From NCBI RefSeq assembly GCF_014837045.1, contig NZ_JACSPR010000001.1, positions 213,340 through 277,339 on the forward strand: 64,000 nt of DNA, read 5' to 3'. Source of the DNA: Corynebacterium gallinarum (GTDB taxonomy: Bacteria; Actinomycetota; Actinomycetes; Mycobacteriales; Mycobacteriaceae). Of this stretch, positions 1-7,400 are shown one piece after another (position 1 is the stretch's first letter; each line of letters opens with the position of its first letter). The notes below the pieces were generated by a model. The model was not told the DNA's origin. It did not search any database and saw only the letters and a list, made by a program, of their open reading frames with translations. Both the position numbers and the translations under genes were made by a program.

Positions 1-590
1 ATATCCGCTACAAGCGCAGTGGGATCGCTACGGGTGCCGCGGATGGCACCACCGGTCAGCTCAACCCGGAGGTGGACCGCATGTTCACCCTGGCGGCGGG
101 GTTGATCGAACTGGCGGACCAGCAGTTCGACCAGATCGCCGCACTGAAGGAAACCGGGCACCCCACCGACGAGACAGTGGAGATCACCGCGGAGACCCTG
201 CCGGGTGTCCTGGCGATGCTCATCGGCAACCGGTTTCCCCGCCCCCGGTCCGAGACCTACCGGTTTTTGGAGGAGATCCTCACTGTCCACGGGGTCACCT
301 CGGTGGGTGCGCTGCGGGAGCTGCTGGATGTCACCGACATCGAGTTGCTGCTGAAGATCATGCGCTACCGTTTCCACCCCGGCCAGACCCGCATCATCGA
401 TGATCTCCTGCTCAAGAAGTTCGGGCAGGTACATATCGATGCCACGGCCCCGAAGGATGCGCAACCCCCACAGACCAAACGTCGGGGTCAGATGAAACGG
501 AAGCTGGAGATGATGCAGCAGGCCCATATCGCGGAGCAACCGTCCGCTATTTCCGCCGAGCGGAATACCGAGAAGGAACAACAGTCGTGA
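1..590 (+). CDS. C-terminal part of an unrecognised protein
   Basis: The reading frame is already open at base 3 and runs 195 codons to TGA at 588-590, so the true start lies before the window. The visible protein is mostly helical and acidic in its first two thirds (many Glu/Asp/Leu), with a basic stretch rich in Lys, Arg and Met near the end, then a polar tail. I see no catalytic motif, signal peptide or membrane segment. An ATG at 81 or 72 exists in frame, but the coding character continues upstream of it, so I treat the gene as truncated by the window edge. I do not recognise the family and infer no function. Confidence 0.6.
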   Translation, partial: IRYKRSGIATGAADGTTGQLNPEVDRMFTLAAGLIELADQQFDQIAALKETGHPTDETVEITAETLPGVLAMLIGNRFPRPRSETYRFLEEILTVHGVTSVGALRELLDVTDIELLLKIMRYRFHPGQTRIIDDLLLKKFGQVHIDATAPKDAQPPQTKRRGQMKRKLEMMQQAHIAEQPSAISAERNTEKEQQS

Positions 591-689
591 CACCTCCCGG
601 CACGCGGGCATCAATGGATGGCATGCGATACTGCTCAGAGTACGCTGGATATCAGATACCAACCGCCTGAACCAAGGAGCTACTGACAA

Positions 690-821
690 ATGGGGCTATC
701 CATCCTGGACTTTCCGATGCTCGCCGATTTCCTGCACGTATGGGGGCTGAGCGTGGCCAATTTCCTGCGCCCGATGGGTATTGATTTCCCACCGGCCGAC
801 TGGAGCCTCGGGTCCATCTAG
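690..821 (+). CDS. 43-residue acidic, hydrophobic small protein
   Basis: A 43-codon frame starts with ATG at 690, preceded by a good RBS (AAGGAG at 674-679, 10 nt spacing), and ends with TAG at 819-821. A strong hairpin plus T-run follows at 850-883, so it looks like a complete monocistronic unit. The peptide has no Cys or Lys, one Arg, four Asp, and Leu/Phe/Trp/Val spaced every 3-4 residues in its first 27 residues, which suggests an amphipathic helix; Pro residues break the C-terminal part. There is no signal peptide. Size and style recall the tiny corynebacterial channel proteins PorA and PorH, but I see no sequence match strong enough to claim homology. Too short for most gene finders. 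Confidence 0.55.
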   Translation: MGLSILDFPMLADFLHVWGLSVANFLRPMGIDFPPADWSLGSI

Positions 822-849
822 GCACACCCCATACCTGCAGTTTCTTGAA

Positions 850-883
850 GCGGGAACACCGTCATCCGGTGTTCCCGCTTTTT
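850..883 (+). terminator. Rho-independent terminator after the 43-residue gene
   Basis: An 11-bp perfect stem (GCGGGAACACC at 850-860 with its complement at 868-878) encloses a 7-nt loop and is followed by five T. It ends the small gene at 690-821 and separates it from the monooxygenase gene downstream. Confidence 0.85.
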
Positions 884-976
884 CCTTCCTGCGCCACGGC
901 CCGGCGGCGTGCCTGCCGACGAACATCCCCCACCCACGGGTTCACGAATGGCCCGGGGAACATCTTTCCCCTAATA

Positions 977-994
977 TTGTTGATATATCCACAA
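977..994. promoter_or_regulatory. Near-palindrome upstream of the monooxygenase gene
   Basis: The 18-nt element TTGTTGATATATCCACAA is palindromic at 16 of 18 positions and lies about 40 nt before the ATG at 1033, in an AT-rich patch of an otherwise GC-rich region. This is where an operator or promoter would be expected. The cognate regulator is unknown. Confidence 0.4.
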
Positions 995-1032
995 GCGCTT
1001 TCCGAGCTCACCCATGAAAGGCCCCACGACGC

Positions 1033-2097
1033 ATGACGCAACAGAGCCCTGCCCCCAGGAACATCACCTTCGGTATCGACACCTTCGGCGATACCGCCGT
1101 GGATCTGGAGGGCAACCCGGTACCCCATGCGCAGACCCTGCGTAATGTCATCGACCAGGCCGTACTCGCAGAAAAGGTCGGCGTTGATTTCATCGGCCTC
1201 GGTGAACACCACCGCGCCGACTACTCCATCTCCGCGCCGGACATCATGATGACCGCGATCCTGGCCAGGACCGAACGGCTGAAGGTGACCTCCGCGGTGA
1301 CCGTGCTGTCCTCCGATGACCCGGTGCGCATCTTCGAACGCTGGTCCACCATGAATGCGATCTCCAACAACCGCGCGGAGATCACCCTGGGTCGCGGATC
1401 CTTCATCGAATCCTTCCCGCTGTTCGGTTTCGACCTGCAGGACTATGAACTGCTCTTCAACGAACGCCTGGATCTGTTCCGCACCATCCTGGATGCGGAC
1501 CGGGCGGGTAAGGGGGTCACGTGGTCCGGTAAGACCCGCTCCGCCCTGCAGGACCAGCACCTCTACCCCGCCACGGAGAAGGGCATCCAGGCATGGGTCG
1601 CCGTCGGTGGCAGCCCGGAATCGGTCATCCGGGCGGCGAAGTACCGCTTCCCGCTCATGCTGGCCATCATCGGTGGCGCACCATCCCGGTTCCGCCCCTA
1701 CGTGGAGCTGTACAAGCGGGCCAATGAACAGATGGGCCTGCCCCAGCTGCCCATCGGTGTCCACTCCCCCGGTTTCATCGCCGAGACCGATCAGGAGGCC
1801 TATGACCTCTCCGTGAACAACTGGCTGCAGCTGCAGAACACCCTCGGCCAGGAACGCGGCTGGGCACCGGCCAGTGCCCGCCAGTTCGACCATGAGGTCA
1901 GCCACGGATCCATGTACGTCGGCTCCCCCGAGACCGTGGCACAGCGGATCGCGGACACCATCACCACGCTCGACCTGGACCGTTTCACCCTCAAGTACGT
2001 CAGCGGCCCGACCCCGCACGAACACCTGATGCGCTGCATCGAGCTCTATGGCACCCAGGTGATCCCACGGGTGCGGGAGATCCTCGCGGAACGCTAG
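1033..2097 (+). CDS. Luciferase-like flavin-dependent monooxygenase
   Basis: The 354-residue protein has the layout of the bacterial luciferase-like (LLM) family: an N-terminal strand with FGIDTFGD, the region around GEHHRADYSISAP (residues about 57-69) that lines the flavin pocket, and the LGRGSFIESFPLFG segment near residue 115-130. Members use reduced FMN/F420 and oxygen to oxidise small substrates; the substrate cannot be read from the sequence. No signal peptide, so cytoplasmic. The start is ATG 1033 with GAAAGG about 12 nt upstream. Its stop codon overlaps the stop of the convergent S4-domain gene by 3-4 nt. An operator-like palindrome lies upstream (977-994). Confidence 0.85.
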   Translation: MTQQSPAPRNITFGIDTFGDTAVDLEGNPVPHAQTLRNVIDQAVLAEKVGVDFIGLGEHHRADYSISAPDIMMTAILARTERLKVTSAVTVLSSDDPVRIFERWSTMNAISNNRAEITLGRGSFIESFPLFGFDLQDYELLFNERLDLFRTILDADRAGKGVTWSGKTRSALQDQHLYPATEKGIQAWVAVGGSPESVIRAAKYRFPLMLAIIGGAPSRFRPYVELYKRANEQMGLPQLPIGVHSPGFIAETDQEAYDLSVNNWLQLQNTLGQERGWAPASARQFDHEVSHGSMYVGSPETVAQRIADTITTLDLDRFTLKYVSGPTPHEHLMRCIELYGTQVIPRVREILAER

Positions 2098-2498
2098 TCG
2101 TCGGTCAGGCCCCCACCGGGGCCACCGCCGCGGAAACGGTCCATCTCACGGCGCTCCTTCTTGGTGGGGCGCCCCGCACCGCGGTCACGTCGGGGCACGG
2201 AGGCGAACACCTCCATTGGCGGGGGCGGTGGGGTGTGATCGATATAGCAGGTCCGCGCGATCGGTGCGCCCACCCGTTTGGCTATCGTGCGCAGCACCTC
2301 GACGTCGTATTCCCGGTGGTTGACCCACACGCGGACGCGGTCACCCGGCACCACTTGCTGGGCCGGTTTGACCGCCTGGCCATTCAATTTCACATGCCCG
2401 GCGCGGCAGGCGGTGGCCGCATCGGAGCGGGTCTTGTACAGACGCACCGCCCACACCCAGGCGTCGATGCGGACCGGTTTTCCGTCCTGGTCACTCAT
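2094..2498 (-). CDS. S4-domain RNA-binding protein, Hsp15-like
   Basis: The 134-residue protein starts with an S4 RNA-binding domain (RIDAWVWAVRLYKTRSDA, then GHVKLNG and KPAQQVVPGDRV, residues 10-55), followed by the short strand typical of Hsp15/HslR proteins and a basic, Gly/Arg-rich tail. Hsp15 recycles 50S subunits that carry a stalled nascent chain; by homology this protein may bind rRNA in the same context. It follows the small membrane protein gene by 10 nt on the minus strand and is probably cotranscribed with it. Confidence 0.85.
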   Translation of the reverse strand: MSDQDGKPVRIDAWVWAVRLYKTRSDAATACRAGHVKLNGQAVKPAQQVVPGDRVRVWVNHREYDVEVLRTIAKRVGAPIARTCYIDHTPPPPPMEVFASVPRRDRGAGRPTKKERREMDRFRGGGPGGGLTDD

Positions 2499-2508
2499 AT
2501 CTTTACCG

Positions 2509-2742
2509 TCAGAAGTTGTCCCGGTGGTTGATGGTCTTCTTCACCTGGTTGTAGAAGTAGAAGCCACCGACCACGGCCAGGACCAGTCCGAGGACCATGA
2601 ACGTTGCGGAGCTGGTGAGAACCCACAGGAGGAGACCGCCACCGACACCGCCGATGACACTGACCGCGGCGTTGCGGGAGTTCTTACGCACTTCCTGCTT
2701 GCGCTTCTCGATGGGGTTGCGTGGGTACTGTTGCATGCTCAT
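2509..2742 (-). CDS. Small two-helix membrane protein
   Basis: A 77-residue protein with a basic N-terminus (KRKQEVRKNSRN) and two adjacent hydrophobic helices at about residues 26-43 and 48-65, ending with a short polar tail. No known domain. The start at 2742 is supported by a TAGACT -10 box on the minus strand (complement of 2751-2756) only 8 nt upstream, the leaderless arrangement seen repeatedly in this window. A second in-frame ATG lies at 2736. It forms a likely operon with the S4 gene downstream. Confidence 0.7.
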   Translation of the reverse strand: MSMQQYPRNPIEKRKQEVRKNSRNAAVSVIGGVGGGLLLWVLTSSATFMVLGLVLAVVGGFYFYNQVKKTINHRDNF

Positions 2743-2772
2743 GGTGAACCAGTCTAGTGCCCCGCCCGGGGC

Positions 2773-3483
2773 TCAGTCACTCGGGGATTCCACCCACATT
2801 GTCCCGGACTCCTCCAGTTCGATCTCCGCACCCGCCAGGGAACTCAGCTGGGATTCGGTTGCTGTCTTCTCCCCCGGCCGCAGCGCCAGCGTGAACCGGA
2901 CATCCGTGCCGTACTCGGTGTCGGTGATCACCACGCCCAGTCCGCGCAGATTCGCCTCGATGCGGCCGGCGTCGTTGTGGGAGAAGTGGACGGTGAACAG
3001 ATCGCGCAGGGACCTGGTGGTGCGGGGAACGTCGACAAGCGTGCTGGAGACGGCGTTGGTGTAGGCGTTGACCAGGCCGCCGGTGCCCAGTTTGATACCA
3101 CCGAAGTAGCGGACCACCACGGCCGCGATGTCCTTCATCCCAGATCCGCGCAGGACCTCGAGCATGGGTTTGCCCGCGGTGCCGGACGGCTCCCCGTCAT
3201 CAGAGGACCGCTCCACATCGTTGGATTCGTCCACATGGTAGATGTAGGCGCTGCAGTGGTGACGGGCATCCGGGTACATCTCGCGCACCAGGGAAATGAA
3301 ATCACGGGCCTGCTCCTCCGACTGCACACGGGTGATGTAGGTCAGGAAGCGGGAGCGTTTGATCTCCATCTCGGACTCGAAAACCCGGTCAGCCACCGGC
3401 AGTTCATACGCCAGTCCGCCCAGGGGAACGCGGACGGAGGGCGGGGTGTTTTCCGGATTCGGGCCAGAGTGGGAGACAGACAT
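2773..3483 (-). CDS. YigZ/IMPACT family protein
   Basis: The 236-residue protein carries the IMPACT/UPF0029 domain: EMEIKRSRFLTYITRV near residue 38-53, HHCSAYIYHVDESNDVERSSDDGEPSGTAG in the middle (the His-rich and DGEP-GTAG signature), and YFGGIKLGTGGLVNAY at about 140-155, followed by the C-terminal DUF1949-like ferredoxin fold. Family members bind nucleic acid or the translation machinery; the bacterial role is not settled. It is divergent from treZ and shares a 56-nt promoter region with it; its own -10 (TAGACT, complement of 3495-3500) is 11 nt before the ATG. Confidence 0.9.
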   Translation of the reverse strand: MSVSHSGPNPENTPPSVRVPLGGLAYELPVADRVFESEMEIKRSRFLTYITRVQSEEQARDFISLVREMYPDARHHCSAYIYHVDESNDVERSSDDGEPSGTAGKPMLEVLRGSGMKDIAAVVVRYFGGIKLGTGGLVNAYTNAVSSTLVDVPRTTRSLRDLFTVHFSHNDAGRIEANLRGLGVVITDTEYGTDVRFTLALRPGEKTATESQLSSLAGAEIELEESGTMWVESPSD

Positions 3484-3539
3484 GGTGACTGTGTAGTCTA
3501 CCCCGACCGGGAAACCACATTTTGGCTAGCCTGGTGTCC
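3484..3539. promoter_or_regulatory. Divergent promoter region between yigZ-like gene and treZ
   Basis: Only 56 nt separate the two divergent start codons. On the minus strand TAGACT (complement of 3495-3500) serves the YigZ-like gene; on the plus strand TAGCCT (3527-3532) is 7 nt before the treZ ATG at 3540, so treZ mRNA is probably leaderless. No clear -35 on either side. Confidence 0.6.
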
Positions 3540-5261
3540 ATGTTGACCTCAATGAACTACCGCGTGTGGGCTCCGCGCCCGGAAGATGTCCGACTCCACC
3601 TCAACGGCGAGACCATCCCGATGACCCAGACCGACGGGGGGTGGTGGATCGCCGACCGCGAACCGCAGGTGGGTGACCAGTACGGTTTTGAGCTTTTCGA
3701 CGGCACCGAATGGTCCAAAACCGTCCCCGATCCCCGCTCGCAGTACCAGCCGGACGGTGTGCACGGCCTCAGTGAGGTGATCTCCCCGGATTTCGCATGG
3801 TCCGATGATGCCTGGACCGGACGCATCCTGCCCGGTTCGGTGATCTACGAACTCCACGTGGGCACCTTCAGCCCCTCCGGTGACTTCGACGGGGTGATCG
3901 AGCGTCTGGACTACCTGAAGGACCTGGGTGTCACCGCGGTCGAACTGATGCCGGTCCAGCCCTTCGGCGGTAACCGCAACTGGGGTTATGACGGCGTGCT
4001 GTGGCACGCGGTCCACTCGGGTTACGGTGGACCGACGGGCCTGAAGAAGCTTGTCGACGCCTGCCACAACGCCGGCATCGCCGTCTACCTCGACGTGGTT
4101 TACAACCACTTCGGTCCCGACGGCAACTACAACGGCATGTTCGCCCCCTACACCGCGGGTGGCTCCACCGGCTGGGGCGAGGTGGTCAACATCAACGGCC
4201 CCGATTCCGACGAGGTCCGCCGCTACATCCTCGATTCCGTGACCCGGTGGTTTGAGGAATTCCACCTCGACGGCCTGCGACTTGACGCCGTGCACTCCCT
4301 CGACGACAACGGGGCCTTCCCCCTGCTGGAGCAGATGACGGTGGCCTCGGAGACGATTGCGGCCGCGACCGGCATCCCACGCTCCCTGATCGCCGAGTCC
4401 GACCTTAACGACCCCCGCCTGGTCACCTCGCGTGAGGCGGGCGGCTACGGCATGCACGGCCAGTGGGTCGATGACATCCACCACGCCCTGCACACCCTGG
4501 TCTCCGGTGAACGCAACGGCTACTACGCGGACTTCGGGGACACCGCGACCCTGGCCTCCACCCTGGAGCAGGTCTTCCACCACACCGGGCAGGTCTCCAC
4601 CTTCCGCGGGCGCAGCCACGGCCGCGAGATCCGACGCGATGTGACACCGGCATCCCGGTTCGTCACCTACACCACCAACCACGACCAGACCGGCAACCGT
4701 GCGGTGGGCGATCGCCCGTCGATGAACCTCACCCCCGCCCAGCAGCTGCTCAAGGCCGCGGTTATCTACTGCAGCCCGTACACCCCGATGCTGTTCATGG
4801 GTGAGGAATACGGCGCCACCACCCCGTTCGCCTTCTTCTGCTCGCATACCGACGACGAGCTCAACCGCCTGACCTCGGAGGGTCGCACCCGCGAATTCGC
4901 CCGTCTGGGCTGGGACCCGGAGACCATCCCCACCCCATCCGAGGAATCCACGTTCACCGACTCCAAGCTGGACTGGGCATTCACACCGGAGCAGGAAGCC
5001 ATCCTGGAGGGTTACCGCACCCTGCTGAGGCTCCGCCGTGAGCTGGGGATGTCCCAGCCGGATCTGCTGTCCATGGAGATATCCCACGGCCCCGAGTGGA
5101 TCTCGATGGCCAACGGTGGGGGCATCCTGGTGGCCAACTTCAGTGACTCCGACGTCGAGGTGCCCTTCGGGGGTGAGCTGATCTACAGCTTCACCTCACC
5201 GGAGGTGCGGGAGGACTCGACGGTGCTGGATGCTTATGGGTTCGCTGTTCTGCGTCGATAA
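3540..5261 (+). CDS. treZ: Malto-oligosyltrehalose trehalohydrolase
   Basis: TreZ releases trehalose from maltooligosyl-trehalose made by TreY, the second step of trehalose synthesis from glycogen. Trehalose is needed for mycolate (corynomycolate) transfer in this group. The 573-residue protein has an N-terminal beta domain (NYRVWAPRPEDV), then a GH13 barrel: FGGNRNWGYDG, DVVYNHFGPDG, the nucleophile region LRLDAVHSL, the acid LIAESDL and TTNHDQTGNRA. ATG 3540 was chosen over an upstream in-frame codon at 3522 because the TAGCCT box ends 7 nt before it. A convergent gene, ilvA, ends 21 nt downstream; treY is not in the window. Confidence 0.93.
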   Translation: MLTSMNYRVWAPRPEDVRLHLNGETIPMTQTDGGWWIADREPQVGDQYGFELFDGTEWSKTVPDPRSQYQPDGVHGLSEVISPDFAWSDDAWTGRILPGSVIYELHVGTFSPSGDFDGVIERLDYLKDLGVTAVELMPVQPFGGNRNWGYDGVLWHAVHSGYGGPTGLKKLVDACHNAGIAVYLDVVYNHFGPDGNYNGMFAPYTAGGSTGWGEVVNINGPDSDEVRRYILDSVTRWFEEFHLDGLRLDAVHSLDDNGAFPLLEQMTVASETIAAATGIPRSLIAESDLNDPRLVTSREAGGYGMHGQWVDDIHHALHTLVSGERNGYYADFGDTATLASTLEQVFHHTGQVSTFRGRSHGREIRRDVTPASRFVTYTTNHDQTGNRAVGDRPSMNLTPAQQLLKAAVIYCSPYTPMLFMGEEYGATTPFAFFCSHTDDELNRLTSEGRTREFARLGWDPETIPTPSEESTFTDSKLDWAFTPEQEAILEGYRTLLRLRRELGMSQPDLLSMEISHGPEWISMANGGGILVANFSDSDVEVPFGGELIYSFTSPEVREDSTVLDAYGFAVLRR

Positions 5262-5282
5262 GCACCCAGCGCCAGGCACCCC

Positions 5283-6593
5283 CTAGGTCAGGAAATCGTA
5301 CTCCGGGGTGCCCGGTTCCAGGCGGCGGCAGTCGATCGCGGAGGCATCCATGCGGGCCAGGAGTGGATCCAGGCCGCTGGCCTCACCCAGCTGGAGACCC
5401 ACCAGTGCGGTGCCGGTCTCACGGTTGTTGCGCTTGAGGTACTCGAAGAGGGTGATGTCATCCTCAGGCCCGAGGATGTCCTCCAGGAAGCTGCGCAACT
5501 GACCCGGTTTCTGCGGGAAGTTCACTAGGAAGTAGTGCTTGAGGCCACGGTGAACCAGGGACCGCTCCACGATCTCGTTGTAGCGCAGCACATCATTGTT
5601 GCCACCGGAGATGATGCACACCACCACCGAATCCTTGGCGAATTTCATATCCCGCAGACCAGCCACCGACAGTGCGCCGGCAGGCTCGGTGATGATGCCC
5701 TCGTTCTGGTACAGCTCGAGCATCTCGGTGCACACCGCACCCTCACTGACATCCATCATGTGGACGCGCCCCAGGTTCTTCTCCACCACCTGGTAGTTGA
5801 GGTTTCCGACACGCTTGACGGCGGCGCCGTCGACGAAGGGATCGGCGTTCGCGAGGGTCACCGGACCCCCGGCCTCCAGGGCGGCCTGCATGGAGGCCGC
5901 CCCCGCGGGTTCCACCCCGACAATGGCGGTGCGCGGTGCCATATCGGCCATATAACTGACCACACCGGCGAGCAGGCCACCCCCGCCGACGGGAACCATG
6001 ACGTGATCGGGCGATTTCCCCAGGGTGGTCAGCTGGGAGAGGATCTCAGCTGCGACGGTGCCCTGCCCGATGATGGTGTCCCGGGCATCGAATGGTTCGA
6101 TCAGGGTGGCGCCGGTGCGGTCCGCATCCTCATGCGCGGCGGCGGAGGCCTCATCGAAGTTGTTGCCGGTCACCACGAGGGTGACATATTCCCCGCCGTG
6201 CACCAGGATGCGGTCGCGTTTCTGCTTCGGGGTCTGCACGGGTACGTAGATGCGTCCCTGGACACCCAGTGACTTGCACACAAACGCCACGCCCTGGGCA
6301 TGGTTGCCGGCCGACGCGGCGACGATACCGGCATCCCGCTGCTTCCTGCTCAGCTGGGATCCGGAGTTGAGTGCACCGCGGATCTTATAGGAACGGACAT
6401 CCTGGAGATCCTCGCGTTTGAGGTAGACCTCCACGCCCGTCTCCTCCGACAGCCGCGGGCAGTACTCCAGTGGGGTGGGCGCGATCACGGAGGAAATTCG
6501 TGCCTGCGCCATCTGAATGTCTGCGGCACGAATCGGCTCCGTCCCGCTGTCGATCACTCCTGGGCTCTTCTCAGACACGTGTGTTGCGCTCAT
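5283..6593 (-). CDS. ilvA: Threonine dehydratase (threonine ammonia-lyase), biosynthetic
   Basis: IlvA deaminates threonine to 2-oxobutyrate, the first step of isoleucine synthesis. The 436-residue protein shows the PLP lysine in VRSYKIRGALN (about residue 69), the glycine loop GGGGLLAG, and a single C-terminal ACT-like regulatory domain (LKHYFLVNFPQKPGQLRSF onward), i.e. the shorter, one-ACT form known from Corynebacterium rather than the two-ACT E. coli form. This domain binds isoleucine for feedback inhibition in the family. ATG 6593 lies 8 nt after a TAGACT box (complement of 6602-6607), so the transcript is probably leaderless and no attenuator is possible. Confidence 0.95.
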   Translation of the reverse strand: MSATHVSEKSPGVIDSGTEPIRAADIQMAQARISSVIAPTPLEYCPRLSEETGVEVYLKREDLQDVRSYKIRGALNSGSQLSRKQRDAGIVAASAGNHAQGVAFVCKSLGVQGRIYVPVQTPKQKRDRILVHGGEYVTLVVTGNNFDEASAAAHEDADRTGATLIEPFDARDTIIGQGTVAAEILSQLTTLGKSPDHVMVPVGGGGLLAGVVSYMADMAPRTAIVGVEPAGAASMQAALEAGGPVTLANADPFVDGAAVKRVGNLNYQVVEKNLGRVHMMDVSEGAVCTEMLELYQNEGIITEPAGALSVAGLRDMKFAKDSVVVCIISGGNNDVLRYNEIVERSLVHRGLKHYFLVNFPQKPGQLRSFLEDILGPEDDITLFEYLKRNNRETGTALVGLQLGEASGLDPLLARMDASAIDCRRLEPGTPEYDFLT

Positions 6594-6715
6594 GGTTGAT
6601 CAGTCTAATCCCCCGGCCTCCCCGGATCGACTTCGGCATGTCTCAGGGATGGTTCAGGTACGTCGACGGACAGGGTGTTCCACGGTTGCTCTGGGCAAGA
6701 GGCGGGTGAACGCAT

Positions 6716-6756
6716 TAGACTCACACGATAGCTGTGACCACACTGTGATCTATCAC
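6716..6756 (+). promoter_or_regulatory. Promoter and operator-like repeat of the secreted protein gene
   Basis: TAGACT at 6716-6721 is a good -10 box about 100 nt before the TTG start at 6821. Just downstream lies an inverted repeat, GTGAT (6745-6749) CT ATCAC (6752-6756), inside a stretch with several TGTGA-like words, reminiscent of but not matching the GlxR consensus (TGTGA-N6-TCACA). The position over the early transcribed region would suit a repressor. Confidence 0.4.
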
Positions 6757-6820
6757 GTGTTTCCCAGGTGCGTCACCCGCCCCGATCCCCCACCCGGCTT
6801 TTCCGCTAGGAGTACCTGTT

Positions 6821-7300
6821 TTGAAACTGCGTCGCGCTTCACTGGCTCTTGTCACCGCCACGGCTGTTGCCCTGTCCATCGTCCCCGCCACCGCCTCAGC
6901 CCAGGAGGACACCCCGGCAGCCGTCACCACCACCGCCGACGAGCCCGTGGACACCTGGCCCGGCAGCGTCGAGGGAAGCTCCATGCTTCTCGACGGCGAA
7001 CTCCCCCCGGCACCGGAATTCGGTTCCTCCGCCTTCGGATCCAGCGACCCCGAGGATGAGAAGAAGAAAGAAGAGGAGGACAAGGGCGGAAAACTCGTCG
7101 ATGAAGATGGCAACATCCCCGTCATCGGTTCCATCAGTCTCCCCGGCTGGCTGGCCATCCCCATCGGTATCCTCCAGGCCACCATCGCGGTGACCAGCTT
7201 CATGGCCCAGGCTGCCTACATGGTGCTCTCCGTAGTTCCGGACGGGCCACAGATCCTGCGTGAGTGGCTGATCTCCGTCGGCATCAACCCCGACGCCTAA
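6821..7300 (+). CDS. Secreted or membrane-anchored protein of unknown function
   Basis: A 159-residue protein with a clear signal peptide: two Arg near the N-terminus, a hydrophobic core and a predicted cut after ASA (residue 27). The mature part has an acidic/Thr-rich linker, a charged patch of Lys and Glu at about 83-97, and one hydrophobic stretch (about 108-140) that could be a membrane helix or bury in the mycomembrane. The start is TTG 6821, supported by AGGAG at 6808-6812 with 8 nt spacing. I recognise no family. It is monocistronic, bounded by its own promoter and the hairpin at 7324-7368. Confidence 0.7.
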   Translation: MKLRRASLALVTATAVALSIVPATASAQEDTPAAVTTTADEPVDTWPGSVEGSSMLLDGELPPAPEFGSSAFGSSDPEDEKKKEEEDKGGKLVDEDGNIPVIGSISLPGWLAIPIGILQATIAVTSFMAQAAYMVLSVVPDGPQILREWLISVGINPDA

Positions 7301-7323
7301 ACACACCTTTCCCGCGGGAAACA

Positions 7324-7368
7324 GCAGGGGCGGTTGCCCTGGATCTGATCCAGGACAACCGCCCCTGC
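7324..7368. terminator. Bidirectional terminator hairpin
   Basis: A 13-bp stem (GCAGGGGCGGTTG with its complement at 7356-7368) continues after one mismatch into a 7-bp inner stem (CCTGGAT/ATCCAGG) with a 3-nt loop. It lies between the convergent secreted-protein and MetE-like genes. There is no long T-run on either side. Confidence 0.75.
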
Positions 7369-7400
7369 CGCGTTGCTGTGTGCAACCCTCGCCCTACAGC

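Noticed and set aside
6721..6756. GlxR binding site
   Set aside because: Several TGTGA words are present, but none is in the TGTGA-N6-TCACA arrangement, so only an unnamed inverted repeat is reported.
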